Shown here in pieces: positions 32,910 through 40,823 of a stretch of DNA of 64,000 nt. Position numbers and translations under genes: made by a program. Under the pieces are notes generated by a model. That model was given only the letters and a program-made list of their open reading frames with translations. It was not told where the DNA came from and did no database searches. The stretch covers positions 124,001 through 188,000 of the forward strand of contig CAVTTK010000001.1 in assembly GCA_963737625.1 (NCBI GenBank). Reading direction: 5' to 3'. The number at the start of each line of letters is the position of its first letter. Positions within the stretch are counted from its first letter, which is position 1. This DNA comes from Bog-756 sp963737625. Its GTDB lineage: Bacteria > Actinomycetota > Acidimicrobiia > Acidimicrobiales > RAAP-2.

Positions 32910-33779
32910 ATGAAGATCGGCATTTCGCTCGGCGTGCTCCGCCCCTCGGCCTGGGAGGAGGTCACCGTGGTGGCCGATGGCCTCGGGTACGACTCGGTGT
33001 GGATGCCCGAGCACCTGGTCATCCCCGTGCAGTCGGCGGGCAGCCCCTTCGCCGGGTCGGACCATCCGCCCATCCCGCCGAACGTTCCCATCTACGACGT
33101 CTTCGCCTATCTGGGGTTCCTGGCCGCCAAGACCGAGCGGATCCATTTCGGCACCCAGGTGTACAACATCGGACTCCGCCATCCCTTCACCGTGGCCCGC
33201 TCCGTGGCCACCCTGGACGTGCTGTCGCAGGGGCGGGTCGAGTTCGGGATCGGGGCCAGCTGGCTCGAGGCCGAGTGGGAGGCGGTAGGACTCGACTTCA
33301 CCACCCGTGGTCGCCGCGTGGACGAGGCCATCGAGGTGTGCCGGTTGCTGTGGAGCGAGGAGGTCATCGAGCACCACGGGGAGTTCTTCGACTTCGGTCC
33401 CGTCATGTTCGAGCCCAAGCCCACCCACACGCCGTGGCCCACGCTCCACATCGGTGGCGACGGTCCCGCCGCCCTGCGACGGGCCGCGCTGCTCGGCGAC
33501 GGGTGGATCCCCATGAACCACACCGTCGAACAGATCCCCGAGCGTGCGGCGCACATGGCCAGGCTGCGCGCCGAGGCCGGTAGGCCCGGGACGGTGGAGA
33601 TCACGCTCGGGGCCCAGGGGGTGGCGTTGGCCGACCTGCAGGCCTATGCCGATGCCGGCGTGGGTCGGGCCCTGGTCAAACCGTTCCGCAGCACCAAGGA
33701 TGCGGTCGAAGGGATCACCCGGTTCGCCGCCGAGGTCCTCCCCGACATCTCGGCGTACCCGGTGGCCGTGGCGTCCTGA
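32910..33779 (+). CDS. LLM-class F420-dependent oxidoreductase
   Basis: The 289-residue TIM-barrel has MKIGISLGVLRPSAWEEVTVVADGLGYDSVWMPEHLV, IHFGTQVYNIGLRHPF, LDVLSQGRVEFGIGASWLEAEWEAVGL and PTLHIGGDGPAALRRAALLGDGW. These place it in the F420-using LLM family, close to the 6594 gene type. Hydride transfer to or from an unknown substrate is expected. It lies 75 bp after the kinase-like gene and 58 bp before the ferredoxin. Confidence 0.9.
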   Translation: MKIGISLGVLRPSAWEEVTVVADGLGYDSVWMPEHLVIPVQSAGSPFAGSDHPPIPPNVPIYDVFAYLGFLAAKTERIHFGTQVYNIGLRHPFTVARSVATLDVLSQGRVEFGIGASWLEAEWEAVGLDFTTRGRRVDEAIEVCRLLWSEEVIEHHGEFFDFGPVMFEPKPTHTPWPTLHIGGDGPAALRRAALLGDGWIPMNHTVEQIPERAAHMARLRAEAGRPGTVEITLGAQGVALADLQAYADAGVGRALVKPFRSTKDAVEGITRFAAEVLPDISAYPVAVAS

Positions 33780-33837
33780 CCGGCCCCCAGGTGCCACGGA
33801 GAGCTCCCGGCAGGGCGGGGCGGTAGGCTCACCGGCC

Positions 33838-34029
33838 GTGCGCATCGTCCTCGACTCCGAGCTGTGCACCGGCCATGGCCGGTGCTACACCCTGGCCCCC
33901 GAGCTGTTCGACACCGACGACGAGGGACACAGCGTGCTGCTGGCCGCCGAGGTGCCTGAGGGCCTGGAGGACCAGGCGTGGCTGGCCGTCCAGAACTGCC
34001 CGGAGCGCTGCATCGCCCTCGAGGAGTAG
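33838..34029 (+). CDS. 3Fe-4S ferredoxin (P450-type)
   Basis: The 63-residue protein has the cysteine pattern LCTGHGRC (C-x5-C) and NCPERC near the C-terminus. This matches small single-cluster ferredoxins of the FdxD/SuaB kind that donate electrons to actinobacterial P450s. Acidic surface residues are abundant. It starts with GTG and lies one gene before the P450 at 34615, a probable partner. The paralogue at 36493 has the same cysteine spacing. Confidence 0.88.
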   Translation: MRIVLDSELCTGHGRCYTLAPELFDTDDEGHSVLLAAEVPEGLEDQAWLAVQNCPERCIALEE

Positions 34030-34040
34030 GGCCAGGTCCC

Positions 34041-34541
34041 ATGGAGCTGTGGGAGTTGACGGCCCGGGAGTCCATCCGGGACCTGGTGGCCCGGTACAAC
34101 GCCAACGGGGACACCGGACGGTTCGCCCAGGTGATGGAGCTGTTCACCGATGACGGCGCCATGGAGATCGTGACCGCCGACGGGGACGTCCGGCGCTACG
34201 AGGGTCACGACGCCATGGCCACCATCTTCACCGGCACCCAGGCGCGGTGGGAGACCGAGGCGGCCGGGGCCCGTCGGGCCGATGGTGCTGGCGTGGCCCG
34301 AGGGGCGTCCCCCGGGGCCCGGGGCCGGCCGCGCCACGTCCGCCACTTCACCGCCACCCACCAGATCGACCTCGGGGACCGGACCCATGCCACGGGCCGC
34401 AGTTACTTCGCCGTCCTCATGGCGCACGGCCTCGACCACTGGGGACGCTACGTCGACACCTACGAGGAGCGCGACGGTCGCTGGCTGTTCACGCTGCGCC
34501 GCGCCCTCACCGATGGCCACCGGGAGGGTATCGGCGGCTGA
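34041..34541 (+). CDS. SnoaL-like / NTF2-fold protein
   Basis: The 166-residue product has the NTF2 N-terminal pattern ARESIRDLVARYNANGDTGRFAQVMELFTDDGAMEI, a central beta-sheet (RHFTATHQIDLGD, GRSYFAVLMAHGLDHWGRYVDTY) and a final WLFTLRRALTDG. A Gly/Ala/Arg-rich insert near residues 75-95 is unusual. It may be a small isomerase, dehydratase or hydroxylase partner. It starts 11 bp after the ferredoxin stop and precedes the P450, all in one likely transcript. Confidence 0.8.
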   Translation: MELWELTARESIRDLVARYNANGDTGRFAQVMELFTDDGAMEIVTADGDVRRYEGHDAMATIFTGTQARWETEAAGARRADGAGVARGASPGARGRPRHVRHFTATHQIDLGDRTHATGRSYFAVLMAHGLDHWGRYVDTYEERDGRWLFTLRRALTDGHREGIGG

Positions 34542-34614
34542 CCGGCTGGCCGGCAGCCGGTACCATGCCACGAGACCACCCACGTCGGTTGCACGTGATC
34601 CGGGGAGAGGCAGC

Positions 34615-35838
34615 ATGTCCGACACCACACTGAGCAGGCCGCCGGTCGAGTTCGATCCGTTCTCCACCGAGTTCTTCACCGACCCCACCGAGATCTACCG
34701 GCGGATGCGCGACGAGGCTCCGGTGTACTTCAACGAGGAGTACGGCTTCTACGCCCTGTTCCTCTACGACGACGTGTGCACCGCCCACAAGGACTGGCCC
34801 ACCTTCACCAGCACCCACGGCGTGGACCTGTCCATGCTGACCAAGGACCCCAAGCTGATCGACCTCTACCGGTCCATGATCATGATGGACCCGCCCGAGC
34901 ACGACCGGATGCGGGCCTTGGTGAGCCGGGTGTTCACGCCGCGGGCCGTGAGCGCCCTCGAGCCCATGGTGCGCGAGGTCATCGTGTCCTTCCTCGAGCC
35001 GTTCGACGACGCCGACCACTTCGACCTGGTGAAGGACTTCACCGGACCGTTCCCCGTCGAGGTCATCTGCCGCATGCTCGGCGTCCCCGAAGGCGAGCGC
35101 CAGCAGCTCCGGCACCTGCTCGACGTGATGCTGCACCGCGAGCCGGGCCAGATGGACCCGACGCCCGAGGGCTCGGCCGCCGGCTCGGAGTTCGGGGCCT
35201 ATTTCTGGACCTTGGCCGGCGCCAAGCGGGCCGACCCCGGTGACGACATGATCGGCCGGTTGATCCAGGCCGAGGTGGACCGGGGTGACGGCCAGATGAC
35301 CCGGCTCAACGACGAGGAGATCGCCGGGTTCACCGCACTGCTGGGCGGGGCCGGGGCCGAGACGGTGACCAAGCTGGTGGCCAACGCCGGCGTGCTGTTC
35401 CACCGCAATCCCGACCAGTGGCAGAAGGTCCTGGACGACCCAGGTCTGATCCCGAGGGCGGTGGAGGAGACCCTCCGGTACTACCCGCCCTCCCAGTACC
35501 AGGGCCGGTTCTGCACCCAGGATGTCGACCTGACCGGCGGACCGGTGAGGGGCGGCTTCCCCACCCTGCTGGTCACCGGCTCGGCGTGCCGGGACGAACG
35601 CTTCTTCGAGGACCCCGACGCCTTCAACATCGAGCGGCCCGCCAGCCTGGCCCTCGGCTTCGGATACGGCATCCACAGCTGCCTCGGCGCGGCCCTCGCC
35701 CGCATGGAGAGCCGGATCGCCATCGAGGAGATGGCCAAGCGGTGGCCGGCCTTCGAGATCGACGAGGCCAACTGCACCCGGGTCACCATGTCCAACGTGG
35801 CCGGCTACGCCAGTGTCCCCGTGCACCGGGTCCGCTGA
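34615..35838 (+). CDS. Cytochrome P450 monooxygenase
   Basis: The 407-residue P450 has the I-helix LLGGAGAETVTKLV (Glu-Thr pair), the K-helix EETLRYYPP, and heme-binding FGYGIHSCLGAALARME with the Cys ligand at residue 356. MDPPEHDRMRALVSRVF is the C-helix region. The ATG is preceded by GGGGAGAGG. It closes the SDR-kinase-LLM-ferredoxin-SnoaL operon. Electron supply probably comes from the ferredoxin at 33838; no ferredoxin reductase is present in the window. Confidence 0.95.
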   Translation: MSDTTLSRPPVEFDPFSTEFFTDPTEIYRRMRDEAPVYFNEEYGFYALFLYDDVCTAHKDWPTFTSTHGVDLSMLTKDPKLIDLYRSMIMMDPPEHDRMRALVSRVFTPRAVSALEPMVREVIVSFLEPFDDADHFDLVKDFTGPFPVEVICRMLGVPEGERQQLRHLLDVMLHREPGQMDPTPEGSAAGSEFGAYFWTLAGAKRADPGDDMIGRLIQAEVDRGDGQMTRLNDEEIAGFTALLGGAGAETVTKLVANAGVLFHRNPDQWQKVLDDPGLIPRAVEETLRYYPPSQYQGRFCTQDVDLTGGPVRGGFPTLLVTGSACRDERFFEDPDAFNIERPASLALGFGYGIHSCLGAALARMESRIAIEEMAKRWPAFEIDEANCTRVTMSNVAGYASVPVHRVR

Positions 35839-36028
35839 CGGTCGACGTCCTGGGCTTCCCGATCGGCCGGATCGTCCCCTCACCGGCTGGAGCCTGAGCG
35901 CCTCCTGACCTCCAGGCGTGCCGAGGGCGAGGCCGTGGCACAGCGGAGCGAACACCCGTCGATCGAGTCGGATGAAGTTCTCCGAGGTGCCGGCGGAGGT
36001 GACACCACCCCTCCGATGGGCCCGTGGA

Positions 36029-36406
36029 TCAGCGGCGGGCCGTGGAGGGGACCGGTGGATCCGACGACGGCTGCTGGGTCACCATGGGGTACTGACGGGC
36101 GTCGAAGGCGGCCACGAAGTCACGCACCGGCTTCGGCAGCTGGACCTGCACCCGACCGGCCGGATGATTGTCCGCCGGGCGCACCAGGCTGATCATCATG
36201 GAGCACGGTCCGACGGTGACCGAACGGATCGAGGGCTCCGATCCCACCACGGCCGACACGTACCGGGCCACGGCACAGGAGTGGTTATCCCTCGGGATGC
36301 CGTGCACTCCGTTGGACAGCAGGGACTCGGCCACCTCGTCGGGGCTGTTCCCCAAGCCCGCCAGCAGACCGCTGGTCTGCCTCTTGATCTGTCGAAGATG
36401 ATTCAT
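36029..36406 (-). CDS. Small conserved-looking hypothetical protein
   Basis: The 125-residue product starts MNHLRQIKRQ and contains LGNSPDEVAESLLSNGVHGIPRDNHSCAVARYV, then LPKPVRDFVAAFDARQYP near the end. Similar short actinobacterial proteins with a helical N-terminus, a conserved Cys and a C-terminal F-V-x-AFD-x-x-x-YP pattern exist, but I know no function. A GGGGAG site precedes the ATG. The frame upstream is antisense-like and is not included. It is convergent with the P450 and lies downstream of the ferredoxin on the same strand. Confidence 0.6.
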   Translation of the reverse strand: MNHLRQIKRQTSGLLAGLGNSPDEVAESLLSNGVHGIPRDNHSCAVARYVSAVVGSEPSIRSVTVGPCSMMISLVRPADNHPAGRVQVQLPKPVRDFVAAFDARQYPMVTQQPSSDPPVPSTARR

Positions 36407-36492
36407 CAGCACTCCCCACGCGTAGTGCCATGGTAATGGCCCGGGGCATCGACGGGCCGGGTCGGCACCGGCGTAGCCCCAGCTGGCCCCGT

Positions 36493-36684
36493 CTAGTCCT
36501 CGATGGTGATGGCCACCTTGGGACAGGCCTTGGCCGCCGCCGTGACCTTCTCCCGCAGGGCCTCGGGCGGCTCCTCGTCCAGCACATACAAGAAGTCGTC
36601 GTCCCGGACCTCGAACACCTCGGGGGCGGCGGCCATGCACAGGGCGTTGGATTCACAGAGGTCGTAGTCGACGATTACCCGCAT
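36493..36684 (-). CDS. 3Fe-4S ferredoxin
   Basis: The 63-residue protein has LCESNALC (C-x5-C) and KACPKVAITIED at the C-terminus. This is the same single 3Fe-4S architecture as 33838 but with an acidic middle (EVFEVRDDDFLYVLDEE). It probably serves a P450, although the nearest one (34615) is convergent and already has a ferredoxin in its operon. It follows the acyl-CoA dehydrogenase at 36765 by 80 bp on the same strand. Confidence 0.87.
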   Translation of the reverse strand: MRVIVDYDLCESNALCMAAAPEVFEVRDDDFLYVLDEEPPEALREKVTAAAKACPKVAITIED

Positions 36685-36764
36685 GACCGGAGTGTACCCA
36701 AGCACGCCGGTGGGGGTCGGCGGCGTGGTCCGCCCACGGCAGGGTTCCCCGAGCCGAGCCTCGG

Positions 36765-37976
36765 CTACTTCACCCGGGGCTCCCGGGGGAGCCCCAGTCC
36801 CATCTCGGCCACGATGTTGAGGTTGATCTCGGTGGTGCCGCCGGCGATGGTGGTCTGGCGCGATGAGGCCAGGTTGGTGGCCCACCAGTCGGTGGTGGCC
36901 CCCATCCCCAGTACGTCGAGGGCCAGCGCCGACAGCTTCTGCTCGGCGCGGCCCCAGGCCAGCTTGGTCATGCTGCCGTCAGCCCCGGTGGGCTGGCCGC
37001 TGCGCATGCGGGCCAGGGAGCGGTTGGTCATCCACCGCATGCAGGCGATGTCCGAATAGATGGACGCCACCCGGTCCCGCAGCCGCGGGTCGGTCAGGGC
37101 TCCGGCGGCCCGGGGATCGGCCAGCAGGCGGTCCAGCTTGCGGGACAGCCCAAGATGGAGTTTGGCCACCCCGGCCCGCTCGAAGCTCAGCGTGGTCATG
37201 GCCACGGTCCATCCGCTGTCGATGGGTCCGAGCGCAGCCGCCGCGGGGACGTGAACATCGGTGAAGAAGAGCTCGCTGAACGTCCGTTCCCCGGTGATGG
37301 TCCGGACCGGCCGGATCTCGATGCCCGGCGTGCGCAGATCGACCAGGAAGCAGCTGATCCCCTTGTGCTTGGGAACGTCGGGATCGGTGCGGACATAGAG
37401 CTGGCACCAGTCGGCGATGGACCCCAGGCTGTTCCAGGTCTTCTGGCCGTTGATGACGAAGTGATCGCCGTCGGCCTCGGCGCGGGTCCTCAGGGAGGCC
37501 AGGTCCGAGCCGGCGTCGGGCTCGGACATGCCTTGGGACCAGATCTCGTCCCCCCGAAGCAGGGGTCGGAGGTAGCGCTCCTTCTGCTCCGGTGTGCCGT
37601 AGGTCATGATGGCCGGGGCGATGTTGGCCACCCCGATGGTGTTGATCGGCCCGGGAGCCGACCGGGCGCTCATCTCCTCCAGATAGGCCAGCTGCTCATC
37701 GATTCCCGCGTCCCGGCCCCCGTGGGCGGCCGGCCACGCCGGCGCGGCCCAGCCGGCGTCGGCCAGTCGGTTGTTCCACTCCCGGTAGGCACTCAGGTCG
37801 CCGTCTTCGGGCACCCCCTGGCCCAGGCGGGTGATCTCCTCGGTCAGCTCCCGGTCCAACCATCCCCGCAACTCGGACCGGAAGGCCCCGGCCGGGTCCG
37901 CCCCGTCGGGGCCCTCGGCTCCGTCGAAGCCATCGGGCGTGGCTCCGAGCGTGGGCGGGTCGGCAACGTCAGTCAC
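36765..37976 (-). CDS. Acyl-CoA dehydrogenase
   Basis: The 403-residue flavoenzyme has WPAAHGGRDAGIDEQLAYLEEM, MSEPDAGSDLASLRTRAEADGDHFVINGQKTWNS, FLVDLRTPGIEIRPV and the C-terminal TIAGGTTEINLNIVAEMGLGLPRE motif. It belongs to the actinobacterial FadE group that often works as heteromeric pairs on sterol or branched acyl-CoAs. A single such gene stands here, so it may be homomeric or pair with another in the window (40824). It is preceded by a TetR gene on the same strand. Confidence 0.92.
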   Translation of the reverse strand: MTDVADPPTLGATPDGFDGAEGPDGADPAGAFRSELRGWLDRELTEEITRLGQGVPEDGDLSAYREWNNRLADAGWAAPAWPAAHGGRDAGIDEQLAYLEEMSARSAPGPINTIGVANIAPAIMTYGTPEQKERYLRPLLRGDEIWSQGMSEPDAGSDLASLRTRAEADGDHFVINGQKTWNSLGSIADWCQLYVRTDPDVPKHKGISCFLVDLRTPGIEIRPVRTITGERTFSELFFTDVHVPAAAALGPIDSGWTVAMTTLSFERAGVAKLHLGLSRKLDRLLADPRAAGALTDPRLRDRVASIYSDIACMRWMTNRSLARMRSGQPTGADGSMTKLAWGRAEQKLSALALDVLGMGATTDWWATNLASSRQTTIAGGTTEINLNIVAEMGLGLPREPRVK

Positions 37977-38101
37977 GGCAGGAGCTCTCCTTGGCCAGTG
38001 GTACGAAGGGCCGTGCGGCGTCGGTCGAGAGGATCGTTCGCACCCCTGAAGAGTACCGTTTCTGCAACGACGGCTGGCCAGCCCGCCGGTCGGGACCCGG
38101 C

Positions 38102-38758
38102 TCAGGCCGGAGCGGCGGTGGCCATCACCCCGGCCAGGCAGAACCGGACCAGGTCGTCCTCGTCGATGAACCGAGGCGACATCTGGACCCCGAGGATGCG
38201 CATGTCCAAGACCGAGACCACCGTGTGCATGACCAGTCCGGCCAGGACGGGCACCTCGATGTCGTCCCGGAACACCCCGCTGGCCACGCCGGCCTCCAGG
38301 ATCTCGGCCACCATGGTGACCTGGGGACGGAAGATGGCCGAGAACTCCTCGGTCCGGGTGTCGGCCAGGTGCCAGGAGAACAGGACCATGCCCCTCGACG
38401 ACGAGCTGGACAGGTCGGCGGCACTGAACATGGTCTTGACCAGCACCTGCAGCATCTCGACGGGGTCGGTCTCGGGCTCGATGCGGGCCCGGATGTCGGC
38501 CACGTAGTCGCCGACCGCCTCCTCCACCAGGGCCAGCAGGAGGTCGTCCTTGGTGGCGAAGTACTGGTAGAAGGACCGCAGGGACATGCCCGACGTCTCC
38601 ACCACGTCCTGGACGGTGAAGTCGGCCTTGCCCGTCTTGCGGATGAGCTCGCTGGCGGCGCGGATGAACTTTCCACCCCGGGAGATGGCCTTTTGGCGCG
38701 CGTCCTTCAGCGAATGCTCAACGGTGCGTTCCTGCCATTTGCTCGTTTGACTCATCAC
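38102..38758 (-). CDS. TetR-family transcriptional regulator
   Basis: The 218-residue protein has a typical TetR HTH (AASELIRKTGKADFTVQDVVETSGMSLRSFYQYFATKDDLLLALVEE; about residues 34-80) and a helical ligand domain. The final LVRFCLAGVMATAAPA is like regulators of fatty-acid or sterol genes (KstR-like fold class). Its position directly upstream of the acyl-CoA dehydrogenase on the same strand suggests local control. The effector is likely an acyl-CoA ester, but that is inference. Confidence 0.9.
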   Translation of the reverse strand: MMSQTSKWQERTVEHSLKDARQKAISRGGKFIRAASELIRKTGKADFTVQDVVETSGMSLRSFYQYFATKDDLLLALVEEAVGDYVADIRARIEPETDPVEMLQVLVKTMFSAADLSSSSSRGMVLFSWHLADTRTEEFSAIFRPQVTMVAEILEAGVASGVFRDDIEVPVLAGLVMHTVVSVLDMRILGVQMSPRFIDEDDLVRFCLAGVMATAAPA

Positions 38759-39099
38759 ATCACTTCGCCGTCGGGAGCCAGTCGCCGGCCTGCTCCCCGC
38801 TATGGAGTGCCCAGATCCTGCCCGGCCCGTTCAAGATCGTGAGTATAGGAGGCAATTCGGCCTCCACCCTGGGGTCCCGCCGCCGGGGCCGGCTCCGGCA
38901 CCCCGGGTCGGACGCCGGTGGCTCCCGGGCCGGTGGGCCCGGGCGTCACCCCGGCCGCCAGGTCATCGGCACCATTCGTCTCGTGAGGGGAGAGGCAAGT
39001 TATCGGCGAGGGTCCGATCGCTCAACCGGGTGCACGGTCCGTGTCGGCGCCGAACCGGGGACCACCGGCCATCGACCGGACTCCCGACCGGGTGTCCGA
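38759..39099. other. Intergenic region between divergent TetR and DoxX genes
   Basis: About 340 bp holds no convincing gene on either strand; the short ORFs here are Pro/Arg-rich and lack ribosome sites. A TATACT -10-like hexamer on the minus strand (plus-strand 38842-38847) could serve the TetR gene. The DoxX promoter begins at 39100. Confidence 0.5.
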
Positions 39100-39128
39100 T
39101 TGCGTCCCCGGTGGGCACTCCCTACATT
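39100..39128 (+). promoter_or_regulatory. Candidate promoter of the DoxX gene
   Basis: TTGCGT (39100-39105) and TACATT (39123-39128) are separated by 17 bp, a good sigma-A-type arrangement, about 68 bp before the ATG. Confidence 0.5.
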
Positions 39129-39196
39129 GTGACCTGCGTCGCCGAACCACCCCCTGTCCCACCCTCGTTGCCATCGCGCAGACGGAGCTCACCACC

Positions 39197-39724
39197 ATGG
39201 CCAATGTCCACGCTGTCGATCTCGCACTTCTGATCTTCCGATGTGCCATCGGGGCGGTCTTCATCGCCCATGGGGTCAACCACATCTTCGGCGGGGGCAA
39301 GATCGAGGGGACGGCCCGGTGGTTCGAGAGCCTGGGCATGAAGCCGGGGATCGTCCACGCCTGGGTGGCCAGCGTCACCGAGATCGGCGCCGGTGCACTC
39401 CTCGTTCTCGGACTGCTCACGGCGTTCGGAGCGGCCGGAGTGGTCGGTGTGATGCTGGTGGCCTGGATCACCAACCACCTGAAGAACGGGTTCTTCATCT
39501 TTCGACCCGGGGAGGGCTGGGAGTACGTCATGGTGCTGACGGTGTCCGGACTGCTGCTCGGAGCAGTGGGCCCCGGCCAGTGGAGCATTGACCATGCGGT
39601 CGGCCACACCCTCACCAACCTGTGGGGGTGGAAGGGTCTGCTCATCGCCGTCGTGGCCGGGGTCGGTGGGACCGCCCTCCTGCTCCTCACGTCCTGGCGG
39701 CCCGAGACCAAGCCGTCGGAGTAG
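39197..39724 (+). CDS. DoxX family membrane protein
   Basis: The 175-residue protein has four hydrophobic helices. The DoxX pattern is LLIFRCAIGAVFIAHGVNHIFGGGKIEGTARWFESLGM in helix 1, then VTEIGAGALLVLGLLTAFGAAGVV, and HLKNGFFIFRPGEGWEY. Related proteins act as quinone-linked or thiol-redox membrane partners, for example MSMEG-type DoxX linked to oxidative stress. The substrate here is unknown. It is monocistronic, with its own promoter and a convergent SDR downstream. Confidence 0.88.
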   Translation: MANVHAVDLALLIFRCAIGAVFIAHGVNHIFGGGKIEGTARWFESLGMKPGIVHAWVASVTEIGAGALLVLGLLTAFGAAGVVGVMLVAWITNHLKNGFFIFRPGEGWEYVMVLTVSGLLLGAVGPGQWSIDHAVGHTLTNLWGWKGLLIAVVAGVGGTALLLLTSWRPETKPSE

Positions 39725-39764
39725 CGGCCCCGACCACCGGCTGGACGGCGTCCTCGGCCCGGCC

Positions 39765-40679
39765 TCAGTCGCGACGTCCGAGCATATTGGCGTTGGGCGC
39801 CGCCTTGGCCACCAGGTCAGGGATCACCGATCCGAGTTCGGCGCTGTCCCATCGGTCGCCCTTGTCGGCACCGGGGCCGGCCACCCAGCCCTCGGCCACG
39901 CTGATGTGACCGCCGTAGACGTTGAAGACGCGGCCGGTGATGTCCTTGGACTCCGGGCTTCCCAGCCACACCACGAGGGGGGCGATGTTGTCCGGGTCGT
40001 TCGGGTCGAACTGGTCCGGCTGGGGTGTGGCGTCGAAGCCACCGCCCAGGTTCTCGGTCATCCGGGTCAGGGCGGCCGGGGCGATGGCGTTCACGGTGAC
40101 GCCGTAGCGCCCCAACTCCATGGCGGCGATGACCGTCAGTGAGGCGATGCCGGCCTTGGCCGCCCCGTAGTTGGTCTGGCCCACGTTGCCGTAGATGCCC
40201 GACGGGGAGGTGGTGTTGATGATGCGGGCATCGTTGCTCTCGCCCGCCTTGGTCCGGTTCCGCCAGAACTCGACGGCGGCCCGCATGGGGGCGAAGGTGC
40301 CGCGCAGGTGGACCCGGATCACGGCGTCCCACTCGTCGGCGGTCATGTTGACCAACATGCGGTCACGCAGGATGCCGGCGTTGTTGACCAGGACGTCCAG
40401 GCCGCCGAAGGTGTCGACGGCCGTGGCGATCAGGCGCTGCGCCCCCTCCACGTCGGAGACGTCGTCGCCGTTGGCCACGGCCTCGCCGCCCATGGCCTTG
40501 ATCTCGTCGACTACCTCACCGGCCGGCCCTTCGGACCGACCGCTGCCGTCCACCTCGGCCCCGAGATCGTTGACGACGATCTTGGCCCCCTGGCTGGCGA
40601 ACTCGATGGCGTGGGCCCGACCGATGCCGCGACCCGACCCGGTGATGACGACCACCCGTCCCTCGTTGATGCCGGCCAT
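39765..40679 (-). CDS. SDR, 17-beta-HSD4/MFE-2-like hydroxyacyl dehydrogenase domain
   Basis: The 304-residue protein has ITGSGRGIGRAHAIEFA, VVNDLGAEVDGSG (Asp for NAD), NNAGILRDRMLVNM, the Ser region NTTSPSGIYGNVGQ and the Tyr/Lys pair in TNYGAAKAGI. The long loop and NNAGILRDR motif are typical of the dehydrogenase half of peroxisomal-type multifunctional enzyme 2, which oxidises 3-hydroxyacyl-CoA. No MaoC hydratase is attached or adjacent. An AAGGAG site precedes the ATG at 40679. It lies 144 bp downstream of the acyl-CoA dehydrogenase on the same strand. Confidence 0.9.
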   Translation of the reverse strand: MAGINEGRVVVITGSGRGIGRAHAIEFASQGAKIVVNDLGAEVDGSGRSEGPAGEVVDEIKAMGGEAVANGDDVSDVEGAQRLIATAVDTFGGLDVLVNNAGILRDRMLVNMTADEWDAVIRVHLRGTFAPMRAAVEFWRNRTKAGESNDARIINTTSPSGIYGNVGQTNYGAAKAGIASLTVIAAMELGRYGVTVNAIAPAALTRMTENLGGGFDATPQPDQFDPNDPDNIAPLVVWLGSPESKDITGRVFNVYGGHISVAEGWVAGPGADKGDRWDSAELGSVIPDLVAKAAPNANMLGRRD

Positions 40680-40823
40680 GGTTCTGCTCCTTGTAGTGGT
40701 TGGTCTCGCTGCGGTGACGTCGCCAGCGCAGGGGTTGGTGTGTTTCGGACTGACGTGTTGTAGCACGGTGCCGGTGGATCACGGCGGTGCCGTCCTCGAC
40801 CCTCCTGGGGCATCTGCGGTCGG

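Noticed and set aside
28665..33869. A minus-strand open frame of more than 5 kb covering the TetR/dehydrogenase and three plus-strand genes
   Set aside because: Beyond 30722 it is antisense to the SDR, kinase-like and LLM genes. The sequence is rich in His, Gly and Arg with no domain, typical of stop-poor frames in GC-rich DNA. Only the part up to 30722 was kept.
38802..39233. Short plus-strand ORFs in the TetR-DoxX gap
   Set aside because: Pro/Arg/Gly-rich, no ribosome site, overlapping each other. Treated as non-coding.
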